Below, one piece after another: positions 47,346 through 56,446 of a stretch of DNA of 64,000 bases. Position 1 is the first letter of the stretch. The number at the start of each line of letters is the position of its first letter. The notes under the pieces were generated by a model. That model searched no databases. It was not told the origin of the DNA and was given only the letters and a program-made list of their open reading frames with translations. The position numbers and the translations under genes are program-made. Source of the stretch: Gracilibacillus caseinilyticus (GTDB lineage: Bacteria > Bacillota > Bacilli > Bacillales > Amphibacillaceae); contig NZ_CP095072.1 of the NCBI RefSeq assembly GCF_022919115.1, forward strand, positions 4,092,001 to 4,156,000, in the 5' to 3' direction.

Positions 47346-49856
47346 TTAACTGCCATGACAATGTTTATATTTCTTGCCACTACCACATGGACAAGGGTCG
47401 TTACGTCCGACTGTCTCTGCTTTCACAAAAGGTCTTTTTACTTTTTTCTTCTCCTGATCATCGCCAGAGACCGCTTGTGTGTTCTTCACTACGGCTTCAC
47501 GTTTAATATTCTCTTGCATTTGTGCTTTCATTACATATTTGGATACTTCTTCATTGATAGTCGAGATCATCTGTTCAAACATAGTGAAGCCTTCCATCTG
47601 GTATTCACGCAATGGATCGTTTTGACCGTAAGCACGCAAATGAATACCTTGACGAAGCTGATCCATCTGGTCAATATGATCCATCCATTTTGTATCCACC
47701 GTACGAAGAAGAATGACCTTTTCGAATTCACGCATTTTTTCCGGTGTGAATTCCTCTTCTTTTTGATCATATTTTTCTTTCACTTTTGTCATGATCAGTT
47801 CAATGACTTCTTCTTTTTCTTTGTCTTTCAGATCCTCTTCACTAATCCAATCAGATTCTAGTAATGTACCATGAATATATTCGGTTAATCCTGTCAGGTT
47901 CCAATTCTCTGGTACTTCGTCTGCCATATACGAATCGACTGCACCTTCAACCGTAGTCTGAATCATCTGTTCAATTATTTCACGAAGATTTTCAGAGTCG
48001 ATGACATCGAAACGTTGTTTGTAAATAATTTCACGTTGCTGACGTAAAACATCATCATAAGACAGGATCGTTTTACGAGCATCAAAGTTATTACCTTCCA
48101 CTCGTTTCTGTGCGGATTCTACTGCTCTTGAAACCATTTTACTTTCGATTGGCTGTGAGTCATCCATGCCAAGACGTTCCATCATATTTCTCATATTATC
48201 CGAACCAAAACGGCGCATCAGTTCATCTTCCATTGATAGATAAAACTGTGTCACACCTGGATCTCCCTGACGACCAGAACGACCACGTAACTGGTTATCA
48301 ATACGACGGGATTCATGTCGTTCTGTACCGATAACAGCAAGGCCGCCTAATTCTTTAACACTGTCACCCAATTTAATATCGGTACCACGACCAGCCATGT
48401 TGGTCGCAATGGTAACGGCATGCTTTTGACCAGCATTTTCAATAATTTCGGCCTCACGGAAATGATTTTTCGCGTTGAGAACGTTATGCTTAACACCTGA
48501 TTTTTTTAATAGTTTCGAAATCAGCTCTGATGTTTCTACCGCTACGGTCCCTACTAATACAGGCTGTCCCAGTTCATAGCGTTCTTTAATTTCTTCTACA
48601 ACCGAACGGAATTTACCATCCATCGTTTTATAGATTAAATCTGCTTTATCGTCACGGACAATCGGTTTATTAGTTGGAATAGAGATAACATCCATCGCAT
48701 AAATATTTCGGAATTCTTCTTCTTCCGTTTTAGCAGTACCAGTCATCCCCGCTAGTTTTTGATACATACGGAAGTAGTTTTGGAAAGTAATCGACGCAAG
48801 TGTCATACTTTCATTCTGGATTTGCAGGCCTTCTTTCGCTTCAATCGCCTGATGAAGTCCATCACTATAACGACGCCCCTTCATTAAACGACCTGTAAAT
48901 TGGTCGACGATCACGACTTGATCCTCTTCCACTACATAGTCCGTATCTCGTTGCATTGCCACATGAGCTTTTAATGCCTGATTAATATGATGGGTTAACG
49001 TTACGTTATTTAAATCAAACAAGTTCTCTACTTTGAAGAAGCGCTCTGCTTTATTCATTCCTTCTTCTGTTAGTTGTACGCCTTTTGATTTTTCATCATA
49101 CGTATAATCTGATTCATTTTGCAGTGTTCTAACAAAAGAGTTCGCTTGTTGGTATAAGCTTGCTGATTTCTGTGCAGTACCAGAAATAATTAACGGTGTA
49201 CGCGCCTCATCAATTAAAATCGAGTCAACCTCATCAATGATGGCAAAGTGCAAGGGACGCTGTACCATTTGCTCTTTATACAGCACCATATTATCACGTA
49301 AATAATCAAAGCCGAATTCATTATTCGTACCATAAGTGATATCTGCGTCATATGCCTCACGTTTCTCTTCTTTTGGCATACCATTCTGATTCAATCCAAC
49401 GGTTAAACCTAAAAACTGATACAATTCACCCATGTCACGTGCATCACGATCTGCCAAGTAATCGTTGACTGTAATAATATGGACGCCTTTACCTGTTAAA
49501 GCATTTAAGTAAGCTGGCATTGTCGAAGCCAGGGTTTTCCCTTCCCCTGTTTTCATTTCGGAAATGTTCCCCTTGTGCATGGCGATTGCTCCTAACAATT
49601 GCACATTAAAAGGACGCATGCCTAGTACACGTTTTGCTCCTTCACGAACAACAGCATACGCTTCTACTATTAAATCATCAAGGGTTTCACCATTTTGATA
49701 TCTTTCTTTGAAGCTTTGCGTTTTATTTTTTAATTCATTATCAGATAATTGTTGTATCGATGGCTCCAACGCTTCTATTTCTTCCGCAATTTTTTCTAGT
49801 CCTTTTAGCTGACGCTGGTTACCATCACCAAATACTTTTTTAATTAATCCACGCAT
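47346..49856 (-). CDS. secA: Preprotein translocase motor SecA
   Basis: ATPase that pushes preproteins through SecYEG. The 836-residue protein has Walker A MKTGEGKT near 102, [11 protein letters not shown] near 208, the motif GRGTDI near 490, [10 protein letters not shown] near 530, and a C-terminal zinc-binding tail [14 protein letters not shown]. Length matches B. subtilis SecA (841). ATG 49856 follows GAGGAG. It is the first gene of secA-prfB. Confidence 0.98.
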   Translation of the reverse strand: MRGLIKKVFGDGNQRQLKGLEKIAEEIEALEPSIQQLSDNELKNKTQSFKERYQNGETLDDLIVEAYAVVREGAKRVLGMRPFNVQLLGAIAMHKGNISEMKTGEGKTLASTMPAYLNALTGKGVHIITVNDYLADRDARDMGELYQFLGLTVGLNQNGMPKEEKREAYDADITYGTNNEFGFDYLRDNMVLYKEQMVQRPLHFAIIDEVDSILIDEARTPLIISGTAQKSASLYQQANSFVRTLQNESDYTYDEKSKGVQLTEEGMNKAERFFKVENLFDLNNVTLTHHINQALKAHVAMQRDTDYVVEEDQVVIVDQFTGRLMKGRRYSDGLHQAIEAKEGLQIQNESMTLASITFQNYFRMYQKLAGMTGTAKTEEEEFRNIYAMDVISIPTNKPIVRDDKADLIYKTMDGKFRSVVEEIKERYELGQPVLVGTVAVETSELISKLLKKSGVKHNVLNAKNHFREAEIIENAGQKHAVTIATNMAGRGTDIKLGDSVKELGGLAVIGTERHESRRIDNQLRGRSGRQGDPGVTQFYLSMEDELMRRFGSDNMRNMMERLGMDDSQPIESKMVSRAVESAQKRVEGNNFDARKTILSYDDVLRQQREIIYKQRFDVIDSENLREIIEQMIQTTVEGAVDSYMADEVPENWNLTGLTEYIHGTLLESDWISEEDLKDKEKEEVIELIMTKVKEKYDQKEEEFTPEKMREFEKVILLRTVDTKWMDHIDQMDQLRQGIHLRAYGQNDPLREYQMEGFTMFEQMISTINEEVSKYVMKAQMQENIKREAVVKNTQAVSGDDQEKKKVKRPFVKAETVGRNDPCPCGSGKKYKHCHGS

Positions 49857-49919
49857 TATAGACGCTCCTCTTTATCCATACTCAAACCACTGTAACTAAA
49901 AAAAATATTTCCATTCCCT

Positions 49920-49949
49920 ATCATAACACTTGCTTGCTAAAATTGACAA
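49920..49949 (-). promoter_or_regulatory. secA promoter, overlapping a possible divergent promoter
   Basis: Minus strand TTGTCA (49944-49949), 18-base spacer, TATGAT (49920-49925) with extended -10 TG. The same bases read TTGACA (49943-49948) on the plus strand, a -35-like sequence pointing away from secA. Confidence 0.7.
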
Positions 49950-49987
49950 CAATCCGCGTAACAAACGGATACAAGTATAAAAAGAGA

Positions 49988-50021
49988 GAGAAGCAGTTGA
50001 TCGGGGGGAAAACTGCTTCTC
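49988..50021 (+). other. Perfect 11-bp hairpin with a GGGGGG loop ahead of a 30-codon frame
   Basis: GAGAAGCAGTT/AACTGCTTCTC encloses a 12-base loop that holds the only Shine-Dalgarno-like G run before ATG 50024. A second hairpin AGAGTGA/TCACTCT follows at about 50037-50056. It may be a regulated leader on the plus strand, or a structured region upstream of secA. Confidence 0.45.
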
Positions 50022-50023
50022 AG

Positions 50024-50116
50024 ATGAAAGGAAGAGAGAGTGACGGAATCACTCTTCAAAAAGGAGCTGCTTTAGTTATAGCACAGCTGTGGAATATAGG
50101 TAAAATAGGTCTTTAA
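50024..50116 (+). CDS. Possible 30-residue leader peptide or microprotein
   Basis: ATG 50024 to TAA 50116 encodes MKGRESDGITLQKGAALVIA followed by ten mostly hydrophobic residues. A TTGACA lies upstream at 49943, and a terminator-like CGATTT/AAATCG hairpin with a T run follows near 50148-50176. No normally spaced ribosome binding site is present and no family is recognised, so it is only a candidate. Confidence 0.22.
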   Translation: MKGRESDGITLQKGAALVIAQLWNIGKIGL

Positions 50117-50241
50117 CGGTTTTCATATACTTCGAGGGTAATAAAAAACGATTTCTTCAAGTATAAAATCGATTTTTGTCAGACGTATACTTCATCAATT
50201 TATGAAATTAAACATTTTGTTGAAAATGAGTGTACGTAAGA

Positions 50242-50483
50242 AAAAACGGGAATCCTACCCAGTCCTAACTAACATAAATAATATACAACTACCTATAATA
50301 TGGATTATGTCAACTAGCGTTGCCTCCATTTTGAAATGTAGTTAGAGGTATGATGTCGCTCCGGCCAACCACTTCGCGTCCTGTGGAGCATATTTCCGGA
50401 GCTTTGCTAAGCAAATACAAATTATCAAGATTACCTTATAGTAATACAGTTCCACTTGACATAATCCATACTATAAGAAACTC
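50242..50483. repeat. Palindromic repeat, short copy with its end terminator, reverse orientation
   Basis: Read in reverse, it carries the terminator-like hairpin (ACTGGG/CCCGT with TTTTTTC), TTAGTTAGG, then the end CCTATAATATGGATTATGTC. The opposite end is GACATAATCCATACTATAAG near 50457-50476. The interior keeps CCGGCCAACCACTTCGCGTCC as a half module and CGGAGCTTTGCTAAGC. Confidence 0.75.
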
Positions 50484-50556
50484 TTTTTCAGTATTGAACG
50501 TGATTCACTTCTTGGATTTAACTTAATAACAGTATTTATATCCTTTCATTTATCAC

Positions 50557-50588
50557 AAAAAAGTGGTCCAATATTTTGGACCACTTTT
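50557..50588 (-). terminator. hpf terminator
   Basis: AAAAGTGGTCCAA/TTGGACCACTTTT with a 4-base loop and T run on the minus strand. Confidence 0.93.
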
Positions 50589-50599
50589 GGTAAGTATAA

Positions 50600-51157
50600 T
50601 TAACTTGGTTCGATCAGGCCATATCTGCCGTCACGACGTCTATAAACAACATTGGTAGTTCCTGTAATGGCGTTCTCGAATACGAAGAATGCATGTCCTA
50701 ACATATCCATTTGGAGCACTGCTTCTTCGGAATCCATCGGTTTCAAATCAAAACGTTTTGTTCTGACAATTTCGATTTCATCGTCATCATAATGTTCTTC
50801 TTTTGCTTCAATCGCTTCTCTTTCCAATTCCGCGAATACGTGCTTTGGAGCACCTTGTTGACGGAATTTGCGATTGACTTTTGTTTTATGCTTACGTATT
50901 TGCCTTTCTAGTTTGTCAACTACAAGATCGATCGCAGCATATAAATCTAGATGATGCTCCTCTGCTCGCAATAACAGGTTCGTCATTGGAATGGTAACTT
51001 CAATTTGCTGCTCGTCATTATAGACACTTATATTTACATTCACATCAGAAGTGGGAGTAGTATCAAAATATCTTTCCAATTTGCCGATTTTTCGTTCGAC
51101 ATATTCCTTGATTGCACTCGTCACTTCTACATTTTCACCACGGATGTTGTATTTCAT
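50600..51157 (-). CDS. hpf: Ribosome hibernation promoting factor, long form
   Basis: The 185-residue protein has the N-terminal HPF/RaiA domain (MKYNIRGENVEVTSAIKEYV start, beta-alpha-beta-beta-beta-alpha fold to about residue 95). The C-terminal dimerisation domain (MDSEEAVLQMDMLGHAFFVF near 138, and VVYRRRDGRYGLIEP at the end) is the part that joins two ribosomes into 100S dimers in stationary phase. B. subtilis YvyD is the orthologue in the same place between the flagellar fliS/fliT genes and secA. Confidence 0.96.
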   Translation of the reverse strand: MKYNIRGENVEVTSAIKEYVERKIGKLERYFDTTPTSDVNVNISVYNDEQQIEVTIPMTNLLLRAEEHHLDLYAAIDLVVDKLERQIRKHKTKVNRKFRQQGAPKHVFAELEREAIEAKEEHYDDDEIEIVRTKRFDLKPMDSEEAVLQMDMLGHAFFVFENAITGTTNVVYRRRDGRYGLIEPS

Positions 51158-51209
51158 AAAAAGTGTCCTCCTTTCAAACTATAAAGCTCATATAAGCTAT
51201 ATATACATA

Positions 51210-51234
51210 ATACCACACTATGTTAATTTTAAAC
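51210..51234 (-). promoter_or_regulatory. Sigma-B-like promoter of hpf
   Basis: Minus strand GTTTAA (51229-51234), 13-base spacer, TGGTAT (51210-51215), close to the GTTTAA/GGGTAT general-stress consensus. B. subtilis yvyD is known to be under sigma-B and sigma-H. Confidence 0.5.
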
Positions 51235-51287
51235 GAATGATATGTGAACAAAATTCAAAATTTTTTTACAATAATTTAACTTTACAC

Positions 51288-51322
51288 AAAAAAATAACCA
51301 CAGTAATGGTGTGGTTATTTTA
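51288..51322 (-). terminator. fliS terminator
   Basis: AAATAACCAC/GTGGTTATTT hairpin with T-rich flank, 13 bases after the fliS stop; no fliT gene lies in between. Confidence 0.88.
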
Positions 51323-51334
51323 CTCGAACGTGAT

Positions 51335-51733
51335 TTAGGCATTCATACCTTGACCATGCTGACGAATGCGTTCCTGTTTAATGACTTCTTTCCACGTGTC
51401 ACGAAAGTCTTCGATAATGGTATACGCCTGATCTAGTTGTTCCATGTCATTCTTTACATTTGCCTGTGTCAGGGCGTGATAAGCAAAGTCATATAAAGGT
51501 AACATCTGCTTCGAAATCAGTGACTCCTGATCTAAGGTTACCATGAGCTCCCGAATGATATTTTGTGCTTTTTTCACCATTTCATTTTTTGTTTCATACT
51601 GGTTCGCTTCCATTGCTTTTCTGGCCTGTTTCATAAATTTCAAACAGCCGTTATATAACATTAAGGTCAGTTCTCCTGGGGTCGCTGTATTTACCGAGTT
51701 GTTCTGATATGCCTGATATTGCTGATAAGCCAT
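51335..51733 (-). CDS. fliS: Flagellin chaperone FliS
   Basis: A 132-residue cytosolic four-helix bundle that binds flagellin C-termini before export. The start MAYQQYQAYQNNSVNTATPG and the ELTLMLYNGCLKF segment are family hallmarks. It lies 25 bases after flaG. In B. subtilis fliD lies between these two genes and fliT follows; both are missing here, and transcription ends right after fliS. Confidence 0.94.
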   Translation of the reverse strand: MAYQQYQAYQNNSVNTATPGELTLMLYNGCLKFMKQARKAMEANQYETKNEMVKKAQNIIRELMVTLDQESLISKQMLPLYDFAYHALTQANVKNDMEQLDQAYTIIEDFRDTWKEVIKQERIRQHGQGMNA

Positions 51734-51758
51734 GTATAACGCTCCTCTATCCCTGTCA

Positions 51759-52121
51759 CTAAATTTTTTCGTCGACGATAAATCCCATCAGTTCTGCCAT
51801 TGATGCATAAACATCTAATAATTTCTTTGGCGGGATTTCTTTGACCACTTCTTTTGTTTCACGGTCTACAATCGTCACATAATACCGATCCAGCTTGTCA
51901 TGTAACTCATATTTAATACTTGTATTGGATAGTTCCAAAAAAGAATTCAATCCATCCACCATGCTTTTCAGTTGTTCTGGATTCGGTTCAGTTGCTTCAG
52001 TAGTTGGTTGAATTGCTGCTTGTTCATGGTTATTGGATCGCGCTCTTGCGGATGTGGATGGCTCATGTATGCTATCTGTCTGCACAAGTGGAGATCCTGT
52101 CATCAAATTACCAATTTCCAT
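51759..52121 (-). CDS. flaG: FlaG-family flagellar protein
   Basis: A 120-residue protein with a low-complexity N-terminus (SIHEPSTSARARSNN) and the FlaG domain near 48-120: LNSFLELSNTSIKYELHDKL (20 residues) and IVDRETKEVVKEIPPKKLLD. FlaG affects filament length in other species. It is preceded by a clear sigma-D promoter, so it is expressed with late flagellar genes. In B. subtilis the equivalent is yvyC, beside hag and fliD. Confidence 0.88.
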   Translation of the reverse strand: MEIGNLMTGSPLVQTDSIHEPSTSARARSNNHEQAAIQPTTEATEPNPEQLKSMVDGLNSFLELSNTSIKYELHDKLDRYYVTIVDRETKEVVKEIPPKKLLDVYASMAELMGFIVDEKI

Positions 52122-52156
52122 GAATAGTTCATCTCCTTATTAAGTTGTTATGAATA

Positions 52157-52183
52157 ATATCGGTTGTCTGAAAAAAAAGTTTA
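52157..52183 (-). promoter_or_regulatory. Sigma-D (FliA-type) promoter of flaG-fliS
   Basis: Minus strand TAAA (52180-52183), exactly 15 bases, ACCGATAT (52157-52164), matching TAAA-N15-GCCGATAT with one change. It ends about 35 bases before the flaG start. Between here and 52400 I see nothing else. Confidence 0.88.
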
Positions 52184-52401
52184 GAGGATTACTGATTTTA
52201 CTTTTAAAACAGAAGATTTTTGCTCAGGGGTATTGCGATGGCCATTCATTTTTTGGCTAGAGTGAACATAATTTTTTTCATTAGATAAATATCTGGTAAT
52301 CGATGGTGATTTATTCTGTTAAACTATTTATCTGATAAGCCTCGCGCAGCAAGTAAAAGGTTAATCCTCGTTAAGAAAGATAGTTTTTTTCTATTTATAA
52401 T

Positions 52402-52431
52402 AAAAGGATCTGGCATTAATCCCAGATCCTT
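52402..52431 (-). terminator. Terminator of the yjfB-like gene
   Basis: AAGGATCTGG/CCAGATCCTT stem with TTTTATTA on the minus strand. Confidence 0.9.
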
Positions 52432-52436
52432 AAACA

Positions 52437-52613
52437 TCAGCCTTTGATGTCGATGTTTTTTCCAAGATGCGGATGCATAGAGCTTTCAAGCATCTTGATC
52501 ATACTATTCGATTGTGTTTCAGCTTGATCCATAGCCTTTCCCATCAAGGAAATACTAGCTTGTTGCTTAACATTCGCTTGGTTCATCGCAATTGACATTG
52601 CTGCTATATCCAT
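52437..52613 (-). CDS. YjfB-like putative motility protein
   Basis: A 58-residue protein beginning MDIAAMSIAMNQANVKQQAS, the hallmark of the YjfB family, and ending with an acidic/basic tail. In B. subtilis yjfB is in the sigma-D regulon, but its function is unknown. ATG 52613 follows AAAGGGGGC; a longer frame upstream lacks a site. It takes the place next to flaG where hag might be expected. Confidence 0.8.
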   Translation of the reverse strand: MDIAAMSIAMNQANVKQQASISLMGKAMDQAETQSNSMIKMLESSMHPHLGKNIDIKG

Positions 52614-52790
52614 ATTAGAGCCCCCTTTCAACAGGTTGCCTATAAGCTGCCAGATTGTCAAAAAAAGCCATGAGATTTTAATTGATATTCAACTTACCAG
52701 CTTTTTGTTGCACAAAGTTATCCCTTTCTATTATTTAATATCGGGTAAGACAACGTATTCTTTAATGAACCTTTAGTATGAATTGACAAC

Positions 52791-52826
52791 AAAAATGGGA
52801 TGCACCTTCTGGTTACATCCCATTTT
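52791..52826 (-). terminator. Terminator of the MoxR/DUF58/DUF4129 operon
   Basis: AAAATGGGATG/CATCCCATTTT stem with T run on the minus strand, overlapping the end of the DUF4129 gene. Confidence 0.9.
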
Positions 52827-54132
52827 GCTGCATTTTTTCCCACAATTGCCACAACTGACGCTCATGCTGTTCATTTATTGAAAAGTTGCCATAGCGAATA
52901 TCATCGTACCAGGATTCTAATACAGCAAGTGTTTGATGCTGCTCGTTTAACGCAATTACCTCATGCGCTGTCAGTGCAGCGTGCCACTTATCTTGTCTTC
53001 GAATATTGGCAGACGCTTTTTTATATAAGAAGCGGACCTTCTGTTCATTCGTCATGTTTTCAAATTTAGGCTTGCGATTCGTAATGTTTTGCCATGTCTC
53101 GTTTATTTTTTGCTGACTTTGCTTACGCCACTGCTGCCAATCAAACAGGCTTTCTTTTTCATCGTGAAAGTCTGTTGATGTTTCTTGGTACTGTCTTCTG
53201 CTGAACATTTGCTGCATCATCTTCCACAGTTGAACGACCGCTTTTATGAGCAATCTTCTTGTTTTGTTAAACAATAAGGCAATAAATAAAATGAGCAATA
53301 CTGCCATCAGCGCATAGCTCACCAGGTGCATCATGCGATCCATCCATTCGGCAAATGCAGATGTTTCCTGCTGTTCTGCCCCTGGTAACGAAGGCGTCAT
53401 ATCTGCTGGTGGCTGTTCCTGTTTAATTTCTTCTTCATCATTGCCGAGTGAAACCAGCCAAATAATCGATTGAATCAGAGACCGAATCCCATTGAAAAGG
53501 GCGGACTGAATCATTCCAAAGTTCGTAATCAGAAATACAACGACGAGCGTGACGATTAAATAGCCTTTGTTCAGTCTGGAAATGTCTGCTGCTACTTTTT
53601 TCTTTTTACCTTTTTCCAAGGATTCTCTCTCAATGTGCTCCCGATTGGTTAAAAAGAGCATCAGTACAATCAACACTAATCCAAGGTAACTGATCATCCA
53701 ATCGAAACCTGCTACCGAGTCGTTATACCGAAAATACAGATAAGCGACAAAATAAAGCGGTAGACAAATACTCCACAGCAGACGACTCGGAAATAGATCT
53801 TCCCAATCATTTTCCGCATGTTGAACACCTCGAAAGGAAACAAAGAAACCGAGTAATAGTCCCACTATCATCGCCCAAATTGTAAGGGCTATTACATACG
53901 TTATCCCCACTGTTAACAGAGTACTTAATCCAATCGCCAGCCAGCGGTTCGAAATGAAGCACCTGAATAAGTAGCCCAAACTAAACAGTAGTAATAAGCT
54001 TACGACCCAATAGTAGAGATAGGGACTGTCGAAAAGCCATACCCCGACCACAAGAAAAATCGGGAAAAAACCGATCCATTCGATCAGGCCGTGAAAGAGA
54101 ACGGACGGAAATTGCTTTGTCTTAGCCGGCAT
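52813..54132 (-). CDS. Polytopic membrane protein with DUF4129 tail, lacking a transglutaminase core
   Basis: The 439-residue protein has about six N-terminal transmembrane segments (residues 10-180), another near 198-215 and one near 275-300. A soluble tail with the DUF4129 pattern (NEQKVRFLYKKASANI near 360, DDIRYGNFSINEQH near 412) follows. The homologous third gene of MoxR/DUF58 operons (B. subtilis YebA) is about 730 residues and carries a transglutaminase domain between these parts; here that domain is absent. It starts at ATG 54132, overlapping the DUF58 gene by 11 bases. Function unknown. Confidence 0.78.
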   Translation of the reverse strand: MPAKTKQFPSVLFHGLIEWIGFFPIFLVVGVWLFDSPYLYYWVVSLLLLFSLGYLFRCFISNRWLAIGLSTLLTVGITYVIALTIWAMIVGLLLGFFVSFRGVQHAENDWEDLFPSRLLWSICLPLYFVAYLYFRYNDSVAGFDWMISYLGLVLIVLMLFLTNREHIERESLEKGKKKKVAADISRLNKGYLIVTLVVVFLITNFGMIQSALFNGIRSLIQSIIWLVSLGNDEEEIKQEQPPADMTPSLPGAEQQETSAFAEWMDRMMHLVSYALMAVLLILFIALLFNKTRRLLIKAVVQLWKMMQQMFSRRQYQETSTDFHDEKESLFDWQQWRKQSQQKINETWQNITNRKPKFENMTNEQKVRFLYKKASANIRRQDKWHAALTAHEVIALNEQHQTLAVLESWYDDIRYGNFSINEQHERQLWQLWEKMQQNGM

Positions 54133-55246
54133 AAGCGTCCCCCCTCTCTGCTGGTGCATTTCCCAATGTAACAACTTCTACAGCATTACCAAGGCTTTCT
54201 AGCTGGGCAATTTGGTTTTCCATTTTTTCTGTGACCACATAGGTGAAAATGATAATATCTGATTGCGTCACGCCTTGATCAATATCCTCCTGTAAAAAAC
54301 CACGGAAATTGCGGCTTCTATCCATTTTCACCTTGGCAATTGCATCTAATATGTAGCCTGTTTGTTGCCCACTGCTAGAAGGGACAATCCGGACTGAAGG
54401 CTTGATCCGGTCGGTTGAATTGACGAAAGGTTCGACATAATAACCGTTACAGCCAAAGCCAGTCGAAATGCCTTGTTCGATCGCATAACTGGCTAATGAA
54501 GCCGCATATGCCAAACCTTTTTCAATGGTATCCGGCCGTTCAATGGGCATACGGATGTCTTCATGTATATCAAAATTGACATAGATTAATAAGTGGTGGT
54601 CTGCCGTAAAATCCTTTTTATTGATTTGGAGCTGCTGACTTCTCGCTGTTGCTTTCCAATTGATCGAATTCAGCGGGTCGCCCTGCTGATATTCACGAAT
54701 TCCAGCTTGCAAAAAAGGATCCTCGACGATCCAGCGCTTGACGGTAATATCCCCTAACCAGCTATGGGATGGCAACGGAATATCATCAAGTGCTACGATT
54801 TGCGGATAGACCGTCACCGCCGTATGGGCATTAAAACTGTCAAATACCTCACCAAATCCGACCGCATCACCTGTCGTAACAGAGACCGTTTGCAATGGAT
54901 AATAACCACGCTTCATCGCCGTTAACCGATGCTTTCTTGTAATCTTCTGGTACGGCAACAAACTAAATAGGGTACGGTGGAACATCTCCCCTTCCTGTTG
55001 TTTATTGTTTTGTTCAGATTGTGTGAGCAGATTGGGACTCATCTTTGACTCCAAGCGAATCCACGGTATCGGTAACAGCTTTTTGTTGGCAATTTCATCG
55101 ACCATGTCAATCGTCTCCCCTTCGAAGACGGCATCCTGAATAAATTTGCGACGGTAGCTGATCCCCTTTAAGCCCCATCTGCGATATAACGTCCCCTGTA
55201 ACAAAATAACTGCTAATAGTACGACGATCAGCCAGGCTATATTCAT
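54122..55246 (-). CDS. DUF58 (vWA-like) protein
   Basis: A 374-residue protein with one N-terminal membrane helix (residues 3-18). It has the DUF58 signature GDPLNSINWKATARSQQL near 186-203 followed by LLIYVNFDI, the start of a vWA-like fold. Members partner with MoxR AAA ATPases in assembling surface or envelope complexes. The start overlaps the moxR stop by four bases (ATGA). Confidence 0.87.
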   Translation of the reverse strand: MNIAWLIVVLLAVILLQGTLYRRWGLKGISYRRKFIQDAVFEGETIDMVDEIANKKLLPIPWIRLESKMSPNLLTQSEQNNKQQEGEMFHRTLFSLLPYQKITRKHRLTAMKRGYYPLQTVSVTTGDAVGFGEVFDSFNAHTAVTVYPQIVALDDIPLPSHSWLGDITVKRWIVEDPFLQAGIREYQQGDPLNSINWKATARSQQLQINKKDFTADHHLLIYVNFDIHEDIRMPIERPDTIEKGLAYAASLASYAIEQGISTGFGCNGYYVEPFVNSTDRIKPSVRIVPSSSGQQTGYILDAIAKVKMDRSRNFRGFLQEDIDQGVTQSDIIIFTYVVTEKMENQIAQLESLGNAVEVVTLGNAPAERGDAYAG

Positions 55247-56208
55247 TTGGCAAATTCCTTCTCCGCCTCTGTCGGAACGGGAACTTGTTGTAAGATTTCT
55301 TCGAGCACGGCATCTGATTGCCCCTGTTTAACGCCGATTCGCTGCTTAAGCACAATACGATGACCGAGTACTGGTTTCGCCATTTTCTTAATATCGTCCG
55401 GTATCACGTAAGTTCGTCCTTGTAATAATGCATATACCTGGACTGCTTTTAACAAGGCCTGACTACCACGCGGGCTGACGCCAAGTGCAACGCCATCATG
55501 TTCCCGCGTTTTTTCAATGACATCGACTAGGTAATGTAACACATCCTTACTTATCTCAACTTCACTGAAAATATCCTGCATGGCTACTACTTCTTCCATC
55601 TCGATAATGGCTTGTAAATCTGCCAGCGGATTTTCTGACTTAAAGCGGGTAAGAATCTCCAGTCCTTCCTCACGCGACGGATACCCCATATGTATTTTTA
55701 ACAAAAAGCGGTCCAATTGTGCCTCTGGAAGTGGAAATGTTCCCTGACTTTCAATCGGATTTTGTGTGGCAATAACTAAGAATGGACGCTCCAGCTGATG
55801 CGTTTCCCCGTCAATCGTCACTTGTCTTTCTTCCATACTTTCGAGCAAGCTTGACTGTGTACGCGGTGTCGCACGATTAATTTCATCCGCTAGTAGAATA
55901 TTAGAAAAAATCGGTCCCGGACGGAATTCAAATTCACCTTTTTGCTGACTAAAAAAATGGATACCGGTAATATCAGTTGGCAATAAATCTGGTGTGAACT
56001 GAATCCGCTTGAATACGCCATTTAACGATTTCGCTAATGATTTTGCCATCAACGTCTTTCCCGTTCCAGGCACATCCTCCAATAAAATATGTCCAGAAGA
56101 AATCAATGCTACTAACAAAAGGTCAACGGTCTCGTCCTGGCCCACCACTACTTGTTTTACATTACTTTTTATTTTTTCGGTCATTCCTTGTATTTCTAAC
56201 AATTCCAC
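55243..56208 (-). CDS. MoxR-family AAA ATPase
   Basis: A 321-residue chaperone-like ATPase with Walker A EDVPGTGKT near 43-51, Walker B ILLADEINRATP near 108, sensor region VIATQNPIES near 148 and arginine finger LDRFLLK near 168. The start is GTG 56208 after TGAGGAGGAG. First of three overlapping genes that form the conserved MoxR-DUF58-membrane protein module (yeaC-yeaD-yebA in B. subtilis). Confidence 0.92.
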   Translation of the reverse strand: MELLEIQGMTEKIKSNVKQVVVGQDETVDLLLVALISSGHILLEDVPGTGKTLMAKSLAKSLNGVFKRIQFTPDLLPTDITGIHFFSQQKGEFEFRPGPIFSNILLADEINRATPRTQSSLLESMEERQVTIDGETHQLERPFLVIATQNPIESQGTFPLPEAQLDRFLLKIHMGYPSREEGLEILTRFKSENPLADLQAIIEMEEVVAMQDIFSEVEISKDVLHYLVDVIEKTREHDGVALGVSPRGSQALLKAVQVYALLQGRTYVIPDDIKKMAKPVLGHRIVLKQRIGVKQGQSDAVLEEILQQVPVPTEAEKEFAK

Positions 56209-56446
56209 GCAAATCTCCTCCTCATTTGTTTCCGCTTACATACTTATATATACTTTATAACATTTCTTTATAGAATAGGCAAAAAATTACTTCTTAATTG
56301 TCTGAATAGTGGAACATTTGCTTTTTTTACAGATTTTTTCTCGTTTTTTCTAGTGTTATCGAATCAATTTTGGTAGTCTAAAGTTAGGTAAGATTGGGAA
56401 ACTATCTACAATATATGATTTTATGATAGACAGGGGTTTTGAAAAG

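Noticed and set aside
47240-47861. Long plus-strand frames opposite secA and prfB (88 and 168 codons)
   Set aside because: They are antisense to well-supported genes, rich in Phe/His/Cys as expected from reverse translation of Lys/Glu-rich sequence, and lack start signals.
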